8,033 bases of DNA from Eubacteriaceae bacterium (GCA_012797825.1 JAAZOI010000113.1:1-8033), one strand, 5' to 3'. Shown: positions 1 to 6,235, counted from the first letter of the stretch. The notes: generated by a model from the letters alone, not told the origin. A program made the numbers and translations.

Positions 1-1234
1 CTTGATTTTCGTTATTATTTTCATTGTCTTTATTCTTGTAAATTTTCTTTTTTCTGTTCTTAATAATTATTCTCACTATTAAATAAACTATAAACGCCGC
101 AGCTGCAAACGGAAGTATTCTGAATATCAGCAGGCATATAAACGCGAAAAATTTTAAAAGCGCATTTGATGAATTTATCAAAGCCGATTTTATTTTCTGA
201 CCTATTTCCAAAAACGGATTAACAAGTGAATTTTTGCTTACATCTTCGCTGATGCTCATTTGTATAGTAGAATACTCAATTGACCTGTCATAATTTTTCA
301 GCATACTTTCATTTTGCGAAATAAGAGTATTAACTCTTGTAAGTTCATTTTCAATTTGAATAAGTTCGGATACTGTCTTTGCTTTATTATATAATTTTAA
401 AAGATTTTCTCTCTGCTCTTTTAATTGTTCTATTGTTGACACTAAATCATTATATTCATAAGTTACATTGGTCGCGTATGTTGTATAATATTCTACTTTA
501 CCCAACTTTTGCAGCGCGGCGTTGATATCCGCAAACTTTTCTGCCGGTACTCTTATCGTGAACGTACTCGTATAATATTCATTGCTTCCGTTTTTTGAGA
601 TGTTTTTATCTTCATTTTGTATAAACGAATTGTTCTGTTTTACAATACCTAATATACTTTCTCTTGCGGAATCGTAATTTTGAACCTGAAGCACCATGCT
701 TGAGTTGTAAATAATTTTATCGGGCGCAAGCTGTAAATCGTTTGAAACATTATTTTTAGAATCGCTTACGGTATTGTCTGTACCGGATTCGTCCCTTACT
801 TCTCCGCTTTTTTGCCCGTCAGACTGAAAGCTCGGCGAAGAGGAGGTGCCATTGGTGCTTCCTGTTAATTGATCGAAACCGTTAAATAAACCGCCTGCAA
901 ATGAAGCGTATATAAACACTCCGAGTAAAAATACGGCGGCATAAGATGCGAATTTTTTTATGAAATTCTTATTTAAATAATTTTTTTTCTTTTTCATTGT
1001 AATGTCCTCCAAAGATAAATTACTTTTATATAAAATCTCATTTATGTTAATATCTGCATCAGGCAAGCTTTGACCGTATTTTTTTATATCGTTTATTATT
1101 TTAACGGTATTTTCGTATTCTGTTTTACATAAAGGACAAGCGTTTATATGCGATATAAAATTCTCCGCATCTTTATCGCTTAACAATCCGTCAATATATT
1201 TATGCATTTTGCTATTAATATCACTGCAGTTCAA
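1..1234 (-). CDS. ZAS zinc-finger membrane anti-sigma factor with DUF4349 domain (3' end outside window)
   Basis: The frame is open from a TTG at 1234 to the left edge, giving 411 residues with no stop reached. The TTG overlaps the sigma factor stop (TTGA) and has AAGGAGG 7 bases upstream, inside the sigma gene, so I prefer it to the ATG at residue 10. Residues 1-40 carry a ZAS-type zinc site: C3, then H29-x3-C33-x2-C36. Residues 95-115 are a membrane segment, 120-165 a Ser/Asp/Asn-rich linker, and about 172-360 match DUF4349, including a predicted coiled coil (ELIQIENELTRVNTLI region) and the family's usual Y-S-T-I pattern. A second long hydrophobic stretch (about 361-391) is followed by a Lys/Asn-rich tail. 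ZAS proteins bind ECF sigma factors in the cytoplasm, so this is the likely negative partner of the gene just upstream, with DUF4349 outside the membrane as sensor. The signal is unknown. The family assignment is firm; the role is inferred from context. Confidence 0.9.
   Translation of the reverse strand, partial: MNCSDINSKMHKYIDGLLSDKDAENFISHINACPLCKTEYENTVKIINDIKKYGQSLPDADININEILYKSNLSLEDITMKKKKNYLNKNFIKKFASYAAVFLLGVFIYASFAGGLFNGFDQLTGSTNGTSSSPSFQSDGQKSGEVRDESGTDNTVSDSKNNVSNDLQLAPDKIIYNSSMVLQVQNYDSARESILGIVKQNNSFIQNEDKNISKNGSNEYYTSTFTIRVPAEKFADINAALQKLGKVEYYTTYATNVTYEYNDLVSTIEQLKEQRENLLKLYNKAKTVSELIQIENELTRVNTLISQNESMLKNYDRSIEYSTIQMSISEDVSKNSLVNPFLEIGQKIKSALINSSNALLKFFAFICLLIFRILPFAAAAFIVYLIVRIIIKNRKKKIYKNKDNENNNENQ
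995..1010 (-). promoter_or_regulatory. Internal ribosome binding site and in-frame ATG within the anti-sigma gene
   Basis: GGAGGA at 1010-1005 lies 7 bases before an ATG at 997-995, in the same frame as the anti-sigma gene (residue 80). The ATG is followed by four lysines and then the first membrane segment, as in a normal membrane protein N-terminus. Initiation here would give the membrane and DUF4349 part without the zinc finger. The site is as good as the upstream TTG start, but use of it is inference. Confidence 0.5.
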
Positions 1235-1755
1235 AACTTTCCCTCCTTGCCTAAGTATTCGGTATTATAAATCAGTTCCTTAAATTTATCGCGCGCTCTG
1301 TACAGCCTTACTCCTACATTTGACGGCGATATACCTAAAAACTCTGATATTTCATCGTAAGAATATTCAAGCATATCTTTTAAAATAATAATTTCACGTT
1401 CATCAGGCGCAAGCAGCATTAAATATTGCGATATATCTTGTTTCATCTCAGTTTGCGTATACGCATTATTTTCACTTACGAATTCTAAATCGGCATAAGG
1501 CTCAAAAATATTATTTTTAAAGCAGTCTTTTGCACAATTAACGGCTATTTTATAAAGCCATGATGATATTTTGCTCTCATCTTTTAAGCTGCCGAGATTA
1601 ATGTAAGCTTTTATAAGACAATCCTGCAATATATCCTGAGCTAAGTTAAAATCTTTAGTATAAGCGCACAGAAACTTATACAACTTGTTTATCTGCGGAC
1701 CGACAAGCTCATCAAACTTTTCGTTGGATTCTTGTTTGTTCTTTATCAGCTTCAT
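1231..1755 (-). CDS. ECF-family RNA polymerase sigma factor (sigma-70 regions 2 and 4)
   Basis: This is a 174-residue protein, the usual ECF length. Region 2 (about residues 15-80) shows the core-binding and -10 recognition pattern, with DFNLAQDILQDCLIKAYINL followed by the S-S-W-L-Y-K-I-A-x-N-x-x-K-D segment. A linker follows, then region 4 (about 108-165), a helix-turn-helix with DEREIIILKDMLEYSYDEIS, GISPSNVGVRLYRAR and a basic end. The ATG has AAGAGG 5 bases upstream. It directs RNA polymerase to a small regulon, normally including its own operon. Its stop overlaps the start of the anti-sigma gene, so the two are translationally coupled and probably made in fixed ratio. The ECF subgroup and the regulon cannot be set from sequence alone. 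No promoter for the pair was seen other than the two candidates at 1773-1844. Confidence 0.95.
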   Translation of the reverse strand: MKLIKNKQESNEKFDELVGPQINKLYKFLCAYTKDFNLAQDILQDCLIKAYINLGSLKDESKISSWLYKIAVNCAKDCFKNNIFEPYADLEFVSENNAYTQTEMKQDISQYLMLLAPDEREIIILKDMLEYSYDEISEFLGISPSNVGVRLYRARDKFKELIYNTEYLGKEGKF

Positions 1756-1772
1756 TTTATCCTCTTAATAAA

Positions 1773-1801
1773 TAGACATTATTATTTTGAATTTTATTAC
1801 A
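1773..1801 (-). promoter_or_regulatory. Candidate ECF-type promoter of the sigma/anti-sigma operon
   Basis: TGTAAT (1801-1796) and TGTCTA (1778-1773) are separated by 17 bases, and the second element ends 17 bases before the sigma start codon. This resembles the TGTAAC / CGTCTA elements that I recall from autoregulated clostridial ECF operons, with one mismatch in each box. The upstream box is not the classic GAAC. Autoregulation is inference. Confidence 0.35.
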
Positions 1802-1815
1802 CGGAATTTAAAAAT

Positions 1816-1844
1816 ATTATAATATTTAGACAAAATAAATTAAA
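1816..1844 (-). promoter_or_regulatory. Candidate housekeeping promoter of the sigma/anti-sigma operon
   Basis: A perfect TATAAT (1821-1816) has a weak -35 (TTTAAT, 1844-1839) at 17-base spacing. The -10 sits at the centre of a perfect 16-bp palindrome (1812-1827). In such AT-rich DNA both could be chance. If real, it would give basal expression alongside the ECF-type site downstream. Confidence 0.35.
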
Positions 1845-1861
1845 TGTATATTTTTTAAAAT

Positions 1862-1895
1862 AAAAAAAGCTGAAAACATAAACGCCTCAGCTTTT
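1862..1895 (-). terminator. Rho-independent terminator of the UPF0016 gene
   Basis: On the minus strand AAAAGCTGA (1895-1887) pairs perfectly with TCAGCTTTT (1873-1865) around a 13-base loop. A T-rich run follows. It lies 17 bases after the stop of the manganese-exporter gene and separates it from the sigma operon. Confidence 0.85.
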
Positions 1896-1911
1896 ATTGA
1901 ATTAATGATTC

Positions 1912-2616
1912 TTATTTTTCTGTATTCGCAAGCGCTTTTTTAACATCGCCTTTTATTATTTTATATGCGAAAAATGATGTAGCCGCTGCTAAAATAAGCA
2001 ATTCAATAATTATAAGGCTTGTACTTAAGTTAAAATGGTTTTTAGAAACTTGATAACAGCCTATAAATACGAATAAAATAAACGCTGCCGCAGATATAAG
2101 CTTAATTGTCCGCTCAGGTATTTTTTTGCACATGACTACTCCTATTATTATGCCGATACCGTCAGCTATAAGCATCCCCGTAGTAGTGCCCATTAAAATA
2201 AAAATCGGCGTCTGAGGAAACTTTGCCGCAAGAGCGATAGTTGCAAGCTGGGTCTTGTCCCCCATTTCCGCGATGAAAAACGCTATCGCAACGGTAAGTA
2301 CGGCGCCGAATTTAGTTGGTTTTTTATCTTCGCCGTCAAGCTTATCTCCTCTTATTGTCCAAAGACCGAAAAATATAAAAGAAAGCGCTGCCGCCGCCTG
2401 AATAAAAGCCTGCGCTGAATTAAATTTTGTAAAGTAATTTCCTATAACAACAGCCAGCGCGTGATTTAATACGGTTGCTATTAAAACCCCGGCAAGCACT
2501 TTAGCCGCTTTATATTTTGCCGCAAATGCCATTGCCAGCAGCTGTGTTTTATCGCCCATTTCCGCAAGAACCACGGCTCCTAATGAAAATAAAAAAGCTA
2601 TCATATTTTGCTGCAT
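1912..2616 (-). CDS. TMEM165/GDT1 (UPF0016) family cation transporter, predicted manganese exporter
   Basis: This is a 234-residue membrane protein with about six hydrophobic segments. It carries the duplicated family signature E-x-G-D-K-T twice: AEMGDKTQLLAMAFAAKY with E19 and D22, and AEMGDKTQLATIALAAKF with E117 and D120. A charged loop at about 89-102 separates the two halves. The acidic and neighbouring polar residues of the two motifs form the cation path in this family, which exports Mn2+ (bacterial MneA) or exchanges Ca2+/Mn2+ for H+ (yeast Gdt1, human TMEM165). The ATG has GAGGT upstream at normal spacing. Its leader is a yybP-ykoY manganese riboswitch, which independently points to Mn2+ efflux and to induction by excess Mn2+. 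The gene ends at the hairpin terminator at 1862-1895, so it is probably transcribed alone or with secG. Transport direction and ion are inferred from family and riboswitch. Confidence 0.93.
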   Translation of the reverse strand: MQQNMIAFLFSLGAVVLAEMGDKTQLLAMAFAAKYKAAKVLAGVLIATVLNHALAVVIGNYFTKFNSAQAFIQAAAALSFIFFGLWTIRGDKLDGEDKKPTKFGAVLTVAIAFFIAEMGDKTQLATIALAAKFPQTPIFILMGTTTGMLIADGIGIIIGVVMCKKIPERTIKLISAAAFILFVFIGCYQVSKNHFNLSTSLIIIELLILAAATSFFAYKIIKGDVKKALANTEK

Positions 2617-2640
2617 ATCTTACCTCAAATTATTAATTAT

Positions 2641-2689
2641 AAAAAAATAAAGACTTTCAACATAATCAAACTGATTATATTAAAAGTCT
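2641..2689 (-). terminator. Riboswitch-controlled terminator (expression platform)
   Basis: AGACTTTTAATATAATC (2689-2673) pairs with GATTATGTTGAAAGTCT (2667-2651) over 17 consecutive positions, with two G-T pairs and a 5-base loop. A T-rich run follows immediately. Its first eight bases overlap the 3' strand of aptamer helix P1. It lies 25 bases before the UPF0016 start codon. Confidence 0.92.
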
Positions 2690-2763
2690 CGTCTCCGTAA
2701 ACGGCTGCAAAACCAGGCTATAAGCCAGTATGTTGACTTTGCAGAACAACTACTCCCTTTTAA
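2641..2763 (-). ncRNA. yybP-ykoY manganese riboswitch
   Basis: The leader of the UPF0016 gene, read on the minus strand, contains the family's conserved 5' element GGGAGTAG (2757-2750; the common form has one more G). Next come a CTGCAAA/TTTGCAG helix (2744-2738 with 2711-2705) enclosing a GGCT/AGCC hairpin, a small CCG/CGG hairpin, and the conserved 3' part ACGGAGACGAGACTTT. The closing helix P1 is TTAAAAG (2763-2757) with CTTTTAA (2686-2680). The 3' strand of P1 is also the start of a 17-bp terminator hairpin, so the two folds exclude each other. Mn2+ binding is known to stabilise the aptamer. Here that would block the terminator and turn the exporter on. Identification comes from recalled family consensus and context, not from a covariance-model search. 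Confidence 0.93.
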
Positions 2764-2765
2764 AT

Positions 2766-2794
2766 ATTATATCTTATGAGTATAATTTTATAAA
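2766..2794 (-). promoter_or_regulatory. Promoter of the manganese riboswitch, partly inside secG
   Basis: TATAAT at 2771-2766 lies just past the secG stop codon and only a few bases before the riboswitch. A weak -35 (TTTATA, 2794-2789) at 17-base spacing lies within the secG 3' end. Transcription would start at about 2760, at the edge of the aptamer, which supports the -10 assignment despite the poor -35. Confidence 0.55.
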
Positions 2795-3013
2795 AATATT
2801 GTACGCAACAAGCGAAACCATAAAAACCACGGCAGAAATTTTAGTAAGCAATGCAAGTTTCGCTTCAAATCCGCGCGCTCTCTTTTTACCGAACAATGTT
2901 TCGGCTCCGCCGCCTATTTCACCAAGACCTGCGCTTTTGCCCGGCTGTAAAAGAATGCTCGCTATAAGCACTACACTTGCCAATATGGTTAATATAATCA
3001 AAAAATTTTCCAC
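2774..3013 (-). CDS. secG: Preprotein translocase subunit SecG
   Basis: This 79-residue protein is the usual SecG length, with two membrane helices (about 4-22 and 52-72). The conserved loop between them reads LLQPGKSAGLGEIGGGAETL, followed by F-G-K-K-R-A-R-G. SecG is the non-essential third subunit of the SecYEG channel and helps SecA-driven export. The start is a GTG with GGAGGGA 7 bases upstream; no ATG is available in the right place. A strong promoter lies at 3045-3073. No terminator lies between its stop and the manganese riboswitch, so secG transcripts must either end at the riboswitch hairpin or continue into the exporter gene. Confidence 0.96.
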   Translation of the reverse strand: MENFLIILTILASVVLIASILLQPGKSAGLGEIGGGAETLFGKKRARGFEAKLALLTKISAVVFMVSLVAYNIFIKLYS

Positions 3014-3044
3014 TTCAAAATCCCTCCGATATAACTGAGACTAT

Positions 3045-3073
3045 ATTATATCAGAGTAAATTTATAAATACAA
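3045..3073 (-). promoter_or_regulatory. Sigma-A-type promoter of secG
   Basis: TTGTAT (3073-3068) and TATAAT (3050-3045) are 17 bases apart on the minus strand. The -10 ends 18 bases before the secG ribosome binding site. It is one of the two best promoter matches in the window. Confidence 0.75.
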
Positions 3074-3099
3074 TAATATTTTTCCATTGCAATTAAAGT

Positions 3100-3474
3100 T
3101 TATTTTATATTTATTCCGATGCAGCCGCCTACAATTCCGGTGGCTATGTATAGAGGAAGTTTTTTTACAAGAATCATTATATCAACAGGTGAAGAAATTA
3201 TATATGTTATGCCGTTAATTATTATGTACATGCACATAGCAGCTATCAGCCCCATCAGCCAGCCTTTGCTTGAGCTGTTTTTTGAGCATACTATAGCGCT
3301 TATAAGAACTCCGATAACTGTTATTGCGTAAAATGAAATATCTATAATATTTTGATTTAGGTCTGCAAAATATAAAACAACCGATAATACAACCAAGAAA
3401 AATAGTATAAAAACTATTCCGAAAATTAACGACTTAATTAATTTTGCCAAAGTTCTTCTTTTATTATCAACCAT
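3100..3474 (-). CDS. TIGR04086 family small membrane protein of unknown function
   Basis: From the ATG at 3474 this is a 124-residue protein with four predicted membrane helices (about 12-36, 45-63, 70-94 and 104-122). A basic N-terminus is followed by a short K-G-W-L-x-G-L segment at helix 3 and a Gly-rich last helix ending G-G-C-I-G-I-N-I-K. That pattern matches the TIGR04086 family of Firmicutes membrane proteins as I recall it. No function is established, and proximity to secG and other export genes is only suggestive. The frame extends upstream to 3546, but that part overlaps the terminator and a promoter. GGTGA lies 6 bases before the 3474 ATG, so the shorter start is preferred. No terminator is visible after the stop, so transcripts may run into secG. 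Confidence 0.82.
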   Translation of the reverse strand: MVDNKRRTLAKLIKSLIFGIVFILFFLVVLSVVLYFADLNQNIIDISFYAITVIGVLISAIVCSKNSSSKGWLMGLIAAMCMYIIINGITYIISSPVDIMILVKKLPLYIATGIVGGCIGINIK

Positions 3475-3502
3475 TATTTTCACCATCCTTACATTAAACA
3501 TT

Positions 3503-3531
3503 ATTATATCGTTATTTAAATTATGCATAAA
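3503..3531 (-). promoter_or_regulatory. Candidate promoter of the TIGR04086 gene
   Basis: TATAAT at 3508-3503 has a fair -35 (TTTATG, 3531-3526) at 17 bases, overlapping the T-run of the preceding terminator. It lies about 30 bases before the start codon chosen at 3474, and inside the longer open frame, which argues against the longer start. Confidence 0.55.
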
Positions 3532-3560
3532 AAAACAGCGCCGCAATATTGCGCGCTGTT
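3529..3560 (-). terminator. Rho-independent terminator of the GntR/FCD gene
   Basis: On the minus strand AACAGCGC (3560-3553) pairs perfectly with GCGCTGTT (3541-3534). The 11-base loop contains a short GCAATATTGC palindrome, and a run of seven T follows. It begins 19 bases after the regulator's stop codon. Confidence 0.9.
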
Positions 3561-3579
3561 AATTTAATATTATCTTTTT

Positions 3580-4224
3580 TTATATAAGCCCTCTTCTTAT
3601 ATCATTTTTATGATATTCTATGTGAGCTTTTACCGCATCCTCAACTTTTGTAACGTCTTTTGACTCCAAAACATCTAGCGTCTGTTTAAATAAATCATAA
3701 AGCTGCATGCTGTCAACATTAGCGCCCACGCGCATACCCGAATATACCCAGCATCTGTAAAGTCTGTATTGCAAATCCTCTAAATACATATATATAAATT
3801 CATTGTCGGCAATATTCCAAATCATATGATGCATTCTGCCGTCAATTTCCATAATAGTCTGAGTATCTTTTAAATTAGCGTTTTCCATTTCTTTTAAAAG
3901 CTTTTTAACATTTTCAATATCTTTGCTTTTAACTTTATTTAAAGCAAGTTTTAAATTTATTATTTCCAAAGCTTCTTTTGCGTCAAACAAATCTCTTAAC
4001 TGATTAATATCAAAAACCGCAACTTGCATTCCTATTTTAGGCAGTGAATAAATCCATTTTTCCTGCTGAAGTCTTCGAAGAGCTTCTCTTACCGGAGTAC
4101 GGCTCATACCGAATTCGCTTGCAAGCATGCTTTCATTTAAAACTTCTCCCGGAAGATACTGCACATTTATTATTCTCTGTCTCAACACAGTGTATATTTC
4201 GTCTACTTTTCCCAATTTATTCAT
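3580..4224 (-). CDS. GntR family transcriptional regulator with FCD (FadR-type) ligand domain
   Basis: From ATG 4224 the protein has 214 residues. Residues 4-70 form a GntR winged helix: IYTVLRQRI, then L-x-P-G-x-x-L-N-E, then LASEFGMSRTPVREALRRL, the recognition helix, then the wing. Residues about 76-205 form an all-helical FCD domain. FCD domains bind small acids, often through a metal held by Asp and three His. Here D128 and H132 (D-G-R-M-H) and H201 are present. The position of the middle His, usually in E-H-x-x-I, seems to be F179. The frame extends to a TTG at 4236, but GGTGA lies 5 bases before the 4224 ATG. The gene has its own promoter (4271-4299), a palindrome just downstream of it that suits autorepression, and a terminator, so it is monocistronic. 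Neighbours do not indicate a metabolic pathway, and the ligand is unknown. Confidence 0.93.
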   Translation of the reverse strand: MNKLGKVDEIYTVLRQRIINVQYLPGEVLNESMLASEFGMSRTPVREALRRLQQEKWIYSLPKIGMQVAVFDINQLRDLFDAKEALEIINLKLALNKVKSKDIENVKKLLKEMENANLKDTQTIMEIDGRMHHMIWNIADNEFIYMYLEDLQYRLYRCWVYSGMRVGANVDSMQLYDLFKQTLDVLESKDVTKVEDAVKAHIEYHKNDIRRGLI

Positions 4225-4246
4225 TAAATTCACCAATTAAAATCAT

Positions 4247-4258
4247 TTAGTATACTAA
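4247..4258. promoter_or_regulatory. Palindromic candidate operator for the GntR regulator
   Basis: TTAGTATACTAA is a perfect 12-bp palindrome. It starts 12 bases after the -10 box at 4276-4271, so it covers the transcription start region and lies before the GntR start codon. Its GT-AC core fits the half-site style of FadR/VanR-type GntR operators. Binding by the adjacent protein is inference. Confidence 0.55.
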
Positions 4259-4270
4259 TACCGATTTTCA

Positions 4271-4299
4271 ATTATACAATTATTATTTTGATAATACAA
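4271..4299 (-). promoter_or_regulatory. Sigma-A-type promoter of the GntR regulator
   Basis: TTGTAT (4299-4294) and TATAAT (4276-4271) are spaced by 17 bases, immediately after the end of cca. The predicted start, about 4264, leaves a 5' leader of about 40 bases that contains the palindrome. Confidence 0.75.
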
Positions 4300-4317
4300 T
4301 AACAGTATTAATTATTA

Positions 4318-5670
4318 TTAAAAATTTTTGCTTTTTTTCACAATATCAAGCAATTCTTTTTTATTGTTTTGAGCTTTTTCTTCAATAACCATGTCAAGAA
4401 GTCTATTAAGCGTATTGCCTATTATTTCTCCCCTGATCAATCCAAGACTGATAAGATCGTCTCCGTTTACAGCTAAATCCTTAATACTAAAGCATTCCCC
4501 GTTTTTAATTATATCATCAGCTAAATTTTCGATATTTTCATAAATCTTTAATCTTTCTTCGATATACAGCGGATTCTGAGCCTTGGCATCCGCTCTTTTG
4601 ACTTCCAGCAGAAGCATAAATTCTTCCGCTCCTATTTTATTAAGCCAGCGTTTTACAGATATTTTATCGCACAGTATTTTTGTATCATGATAATAAATCA
4701 AATTATATACTCTGCTTATTGTGTTATTATCATATCTTAGCTTTCTCATTGTATCTTGAGCAATTTTTGCGCTTATATGACCGTGATCGCAGAAGCGCTT
4801 TTTTACTTCTATAATATTCTCGCATAACGGCTTGCCTAAATCATGAAAAAGCATTGCAAGGCGTAAAACTAAATCCGGTTTTATGCTTGAAACGCTTTTT
4901 ACTATATGGGTCCATATATCATACGGATGATACGGGTTTTTTTGATCGTAGCCTATCGTCGCTTTTATCTCAGGCACAAAGACTGAGAGCACAAGCGGAA
5001 AGTCAAGCAAGATTTTTTCCGCTCCTTCGCTTAATAAAAGTTTGTTCAGTTCTTCTCTTATTCTTTCACCGCTGAGGCCGGCTATCAGTTCTTTATTTTC
5101 GTTAATTGCTTTAGATGTTTTTATATCTATATTAAAATTAAATTTCGCCGCAAATCTTAACGCCCTTAATATACGAAGCGCGTCTTCTCTAAACCGAGCC
5201 TGACAATTACCGACACATTTAATTACCTTGTTACTTAAGTCCTCAATGCCGGAAAAATAATCAATAAGCCCGTCTTTGTGGTTATAAGCCATTGCGTTTA
5301 TTGTAAAATCCCGTCTTTTTAAGTCTTCTTTCAGAGATGATACAAAACTTACATCGTCAGGATGCCTATTATCACTATACTTGCCTTCAACCCTGTAAGT
5401 GGTGATTTCATAACTTTTTTTATCGCAAACAAGGCTTACGGTTCCGTGTTTAACTCCTGTTTTAATAATTTTATAATCTTTAAAACATTCTATTATCTCA
5501 TGCGGTTTCGCCTGCGTGCATATATCCCAATCCTGGGGATTTTTCTTTAATATGCTGTCCCGAACGCAGCCTCCAACAATATACGCCTCATATCCGTTTT
5601 TATATAACTGATCAATAATATACTGGACTTCTTTCGGTAAATTAATTTTTACCGCGTATATATCATACAT
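4318..5670 (-). CDS. cca: CCA-adding tRNA nucleotidyltransferase (class II) with HD domain
   Basis: This is a 450-residue enzyme that adds or repairs the 3'-CCA of tRNA from CTP and ATP. The class II head shows G33-G-C-V-R-D38, then the metal pair D47-W-D49 (QDWDICT), then EITTYRVEGKYSDNRHPDDV, then RRDFTINAMAYN (119-130) for ribose and base recognition, then EDALRILRALRFAAKFNF (162-179). The central and body regions include the usual GERIREELNKLL. An HD phosphohydrolase motif LAMLFHDLGKP (H276-D277) follows, as in many clostridial versions. The start codon is one base after the stop of the UPF0316 gene, with no good ribosome binding site at the right distance, so translation is probably coupled. 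No terminator is visible after the gene. CC-adding or poly(A) polymerase activity cannot be fully excluded, but a full CCA enzyme is most likely. Confidence 0.94.
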   Translation of the reverse strand: MYDIYAVKINLPKEVQYIIDQLYKNGYEAYIVGGCVRDSILKKNPQDWDICTQAKPHEIIECFKDYKIIKTGVKHGTVSLVCDKKSYEITTYRVEGKYSDNRHPDDVSFVSSLKEDLKRRDFTINAMAYNHKDGLIDYFSGIEDLSNKVIKCVGNCQARFREDALRILRALRFAAKFNFNIDIKTSKAINENKELIAGLSGERIREELNKLLLSEGAEKILLDFPLVLSVFVPEIKATIGYDQKNPYHPYDIWTHIVKSVSSIKPDLVLRLAMLFHDLGKPLCENIIEVKKRFCDHGHISAKIAQDTMRKLRYDNNTISRVYNLIYYHDTKILCDKISVKRWLNKIGAEEFMLLLEVKRADAKAQNPLYIEERLKIYENIENLADDIIKNGECFSIKDLAVNGDDLISLGLIRGEIIGNTLNRLLDMVIEEKAQNNKKELLDIVKKSKNF

Positions 5671-5671
5671 T

Positions 5672-6205
5672 TTATTTTTTAAGGTAACCTCCGTGCAGCC
5701 TTTTCACATCGCTTACAATAATTACAGCATCCGGAGCATTAAGCTTTACTTTTTTTAGAGCTTCATTGAGTTTCTTTCGCGGTATATGGAGTATAAGCAC
5801 TTTTTTATCGTTATTAAACCCATGTCCGTCAAGTACGGTAAGCCCGTATCCTTCTTCTCTTAAATAATGCGCAAGAACCTCTCCCATATCCATGGGTACA
5901 ATTATTTGTAAGCTTGAAAGCCCTATCGCCAGTTTTTCTTCAATTGTAACACCGACATAATTCCCTATAGCATATGCAAGAGCGTATAGGAATGCTTTAA
6001 AATAATTTTGCGAAAGATTGGTGATAATGGAGCTTACGATGAAAATCCACAGTACTATTACGATAAATCCCAAAATTGCGCCTTTTAATTTTTCTCCCCT
6101 GTTAATCAAAACAATTCTTATGGTATCAAGCGTGATTTCAATAATTTTACCTATAAAAATTATGCAATATACCAAAATGCTGCTGCCTGACAATAAATCA
6201 GCCAT
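5672..6205 (-). CDS. UPF0316 membrane protein (DUF5698 plus DUF2179)
   Basis: This 177-residue protein has three membrane helices (about 8-26, 41-63 and 68-86) that match DUF5698, with the junction motif AYAIGNYVGVTIEEKLAIG. A C-terminal soluble DUF2179 domain (about 95-175) has GYGLTVLDGHG and ends near S-D-V-K-R-L-H-G-G-Y. The arrangement is that of the UPF0316 (YebE-like) family. DUF2179 also occurs at the end of YitT-type membrane proteins and is thought to be a small regulatory domain; its ligand is not established. The ATG has GAGGT 8 bases upstream. It is the first gene of a probable two-gene unit with cca, one base downstream. A functional link to tRNA maturation is not implied by the family. 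Confidence 0.9.
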   Translation of the reverse strand: MADLLSGSSILVYCIIFIGKIIEITLDTIRIVLINRGEKLKGAILGFIVIVLWIFIVSSIITNLSQNYFKAFLYALAYAIGNYVGVTIEEKLAIGLSSLQIIVPMDMGEVLAHYLREEGYGLTVLDGHGFNNDKKVLILHIPRKKLNEALKKVKLNAPDAVIIVSDVKRLHGGYLKK

Positions 6206-6235
6206 AAATTAATACCTCATAAAAAAACAATAATT

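Noticed and set aside
1812..1827. 16-bp perfect palindrome as a repressor operator
   Set aside because: It consists only of A and T in a very AT-rich gap and includes a -10 box, so it is not enough on its own to call an operator.
2730..3038. 102-codon open frame on the plus strand
   Set aside because: It is antisense to secG and the riboswitch promoter, has no ribosome binding site, and its translation has no family features.
3475..3546. N-terminal extension of the TIGR04086 protein by 24 residues
   Set aside because: It would overlap the terminator of the regulator gene and the candidate promoter, and no ribosome binding site precedes it. The 3474 ATG has GGTGA at good spacing.
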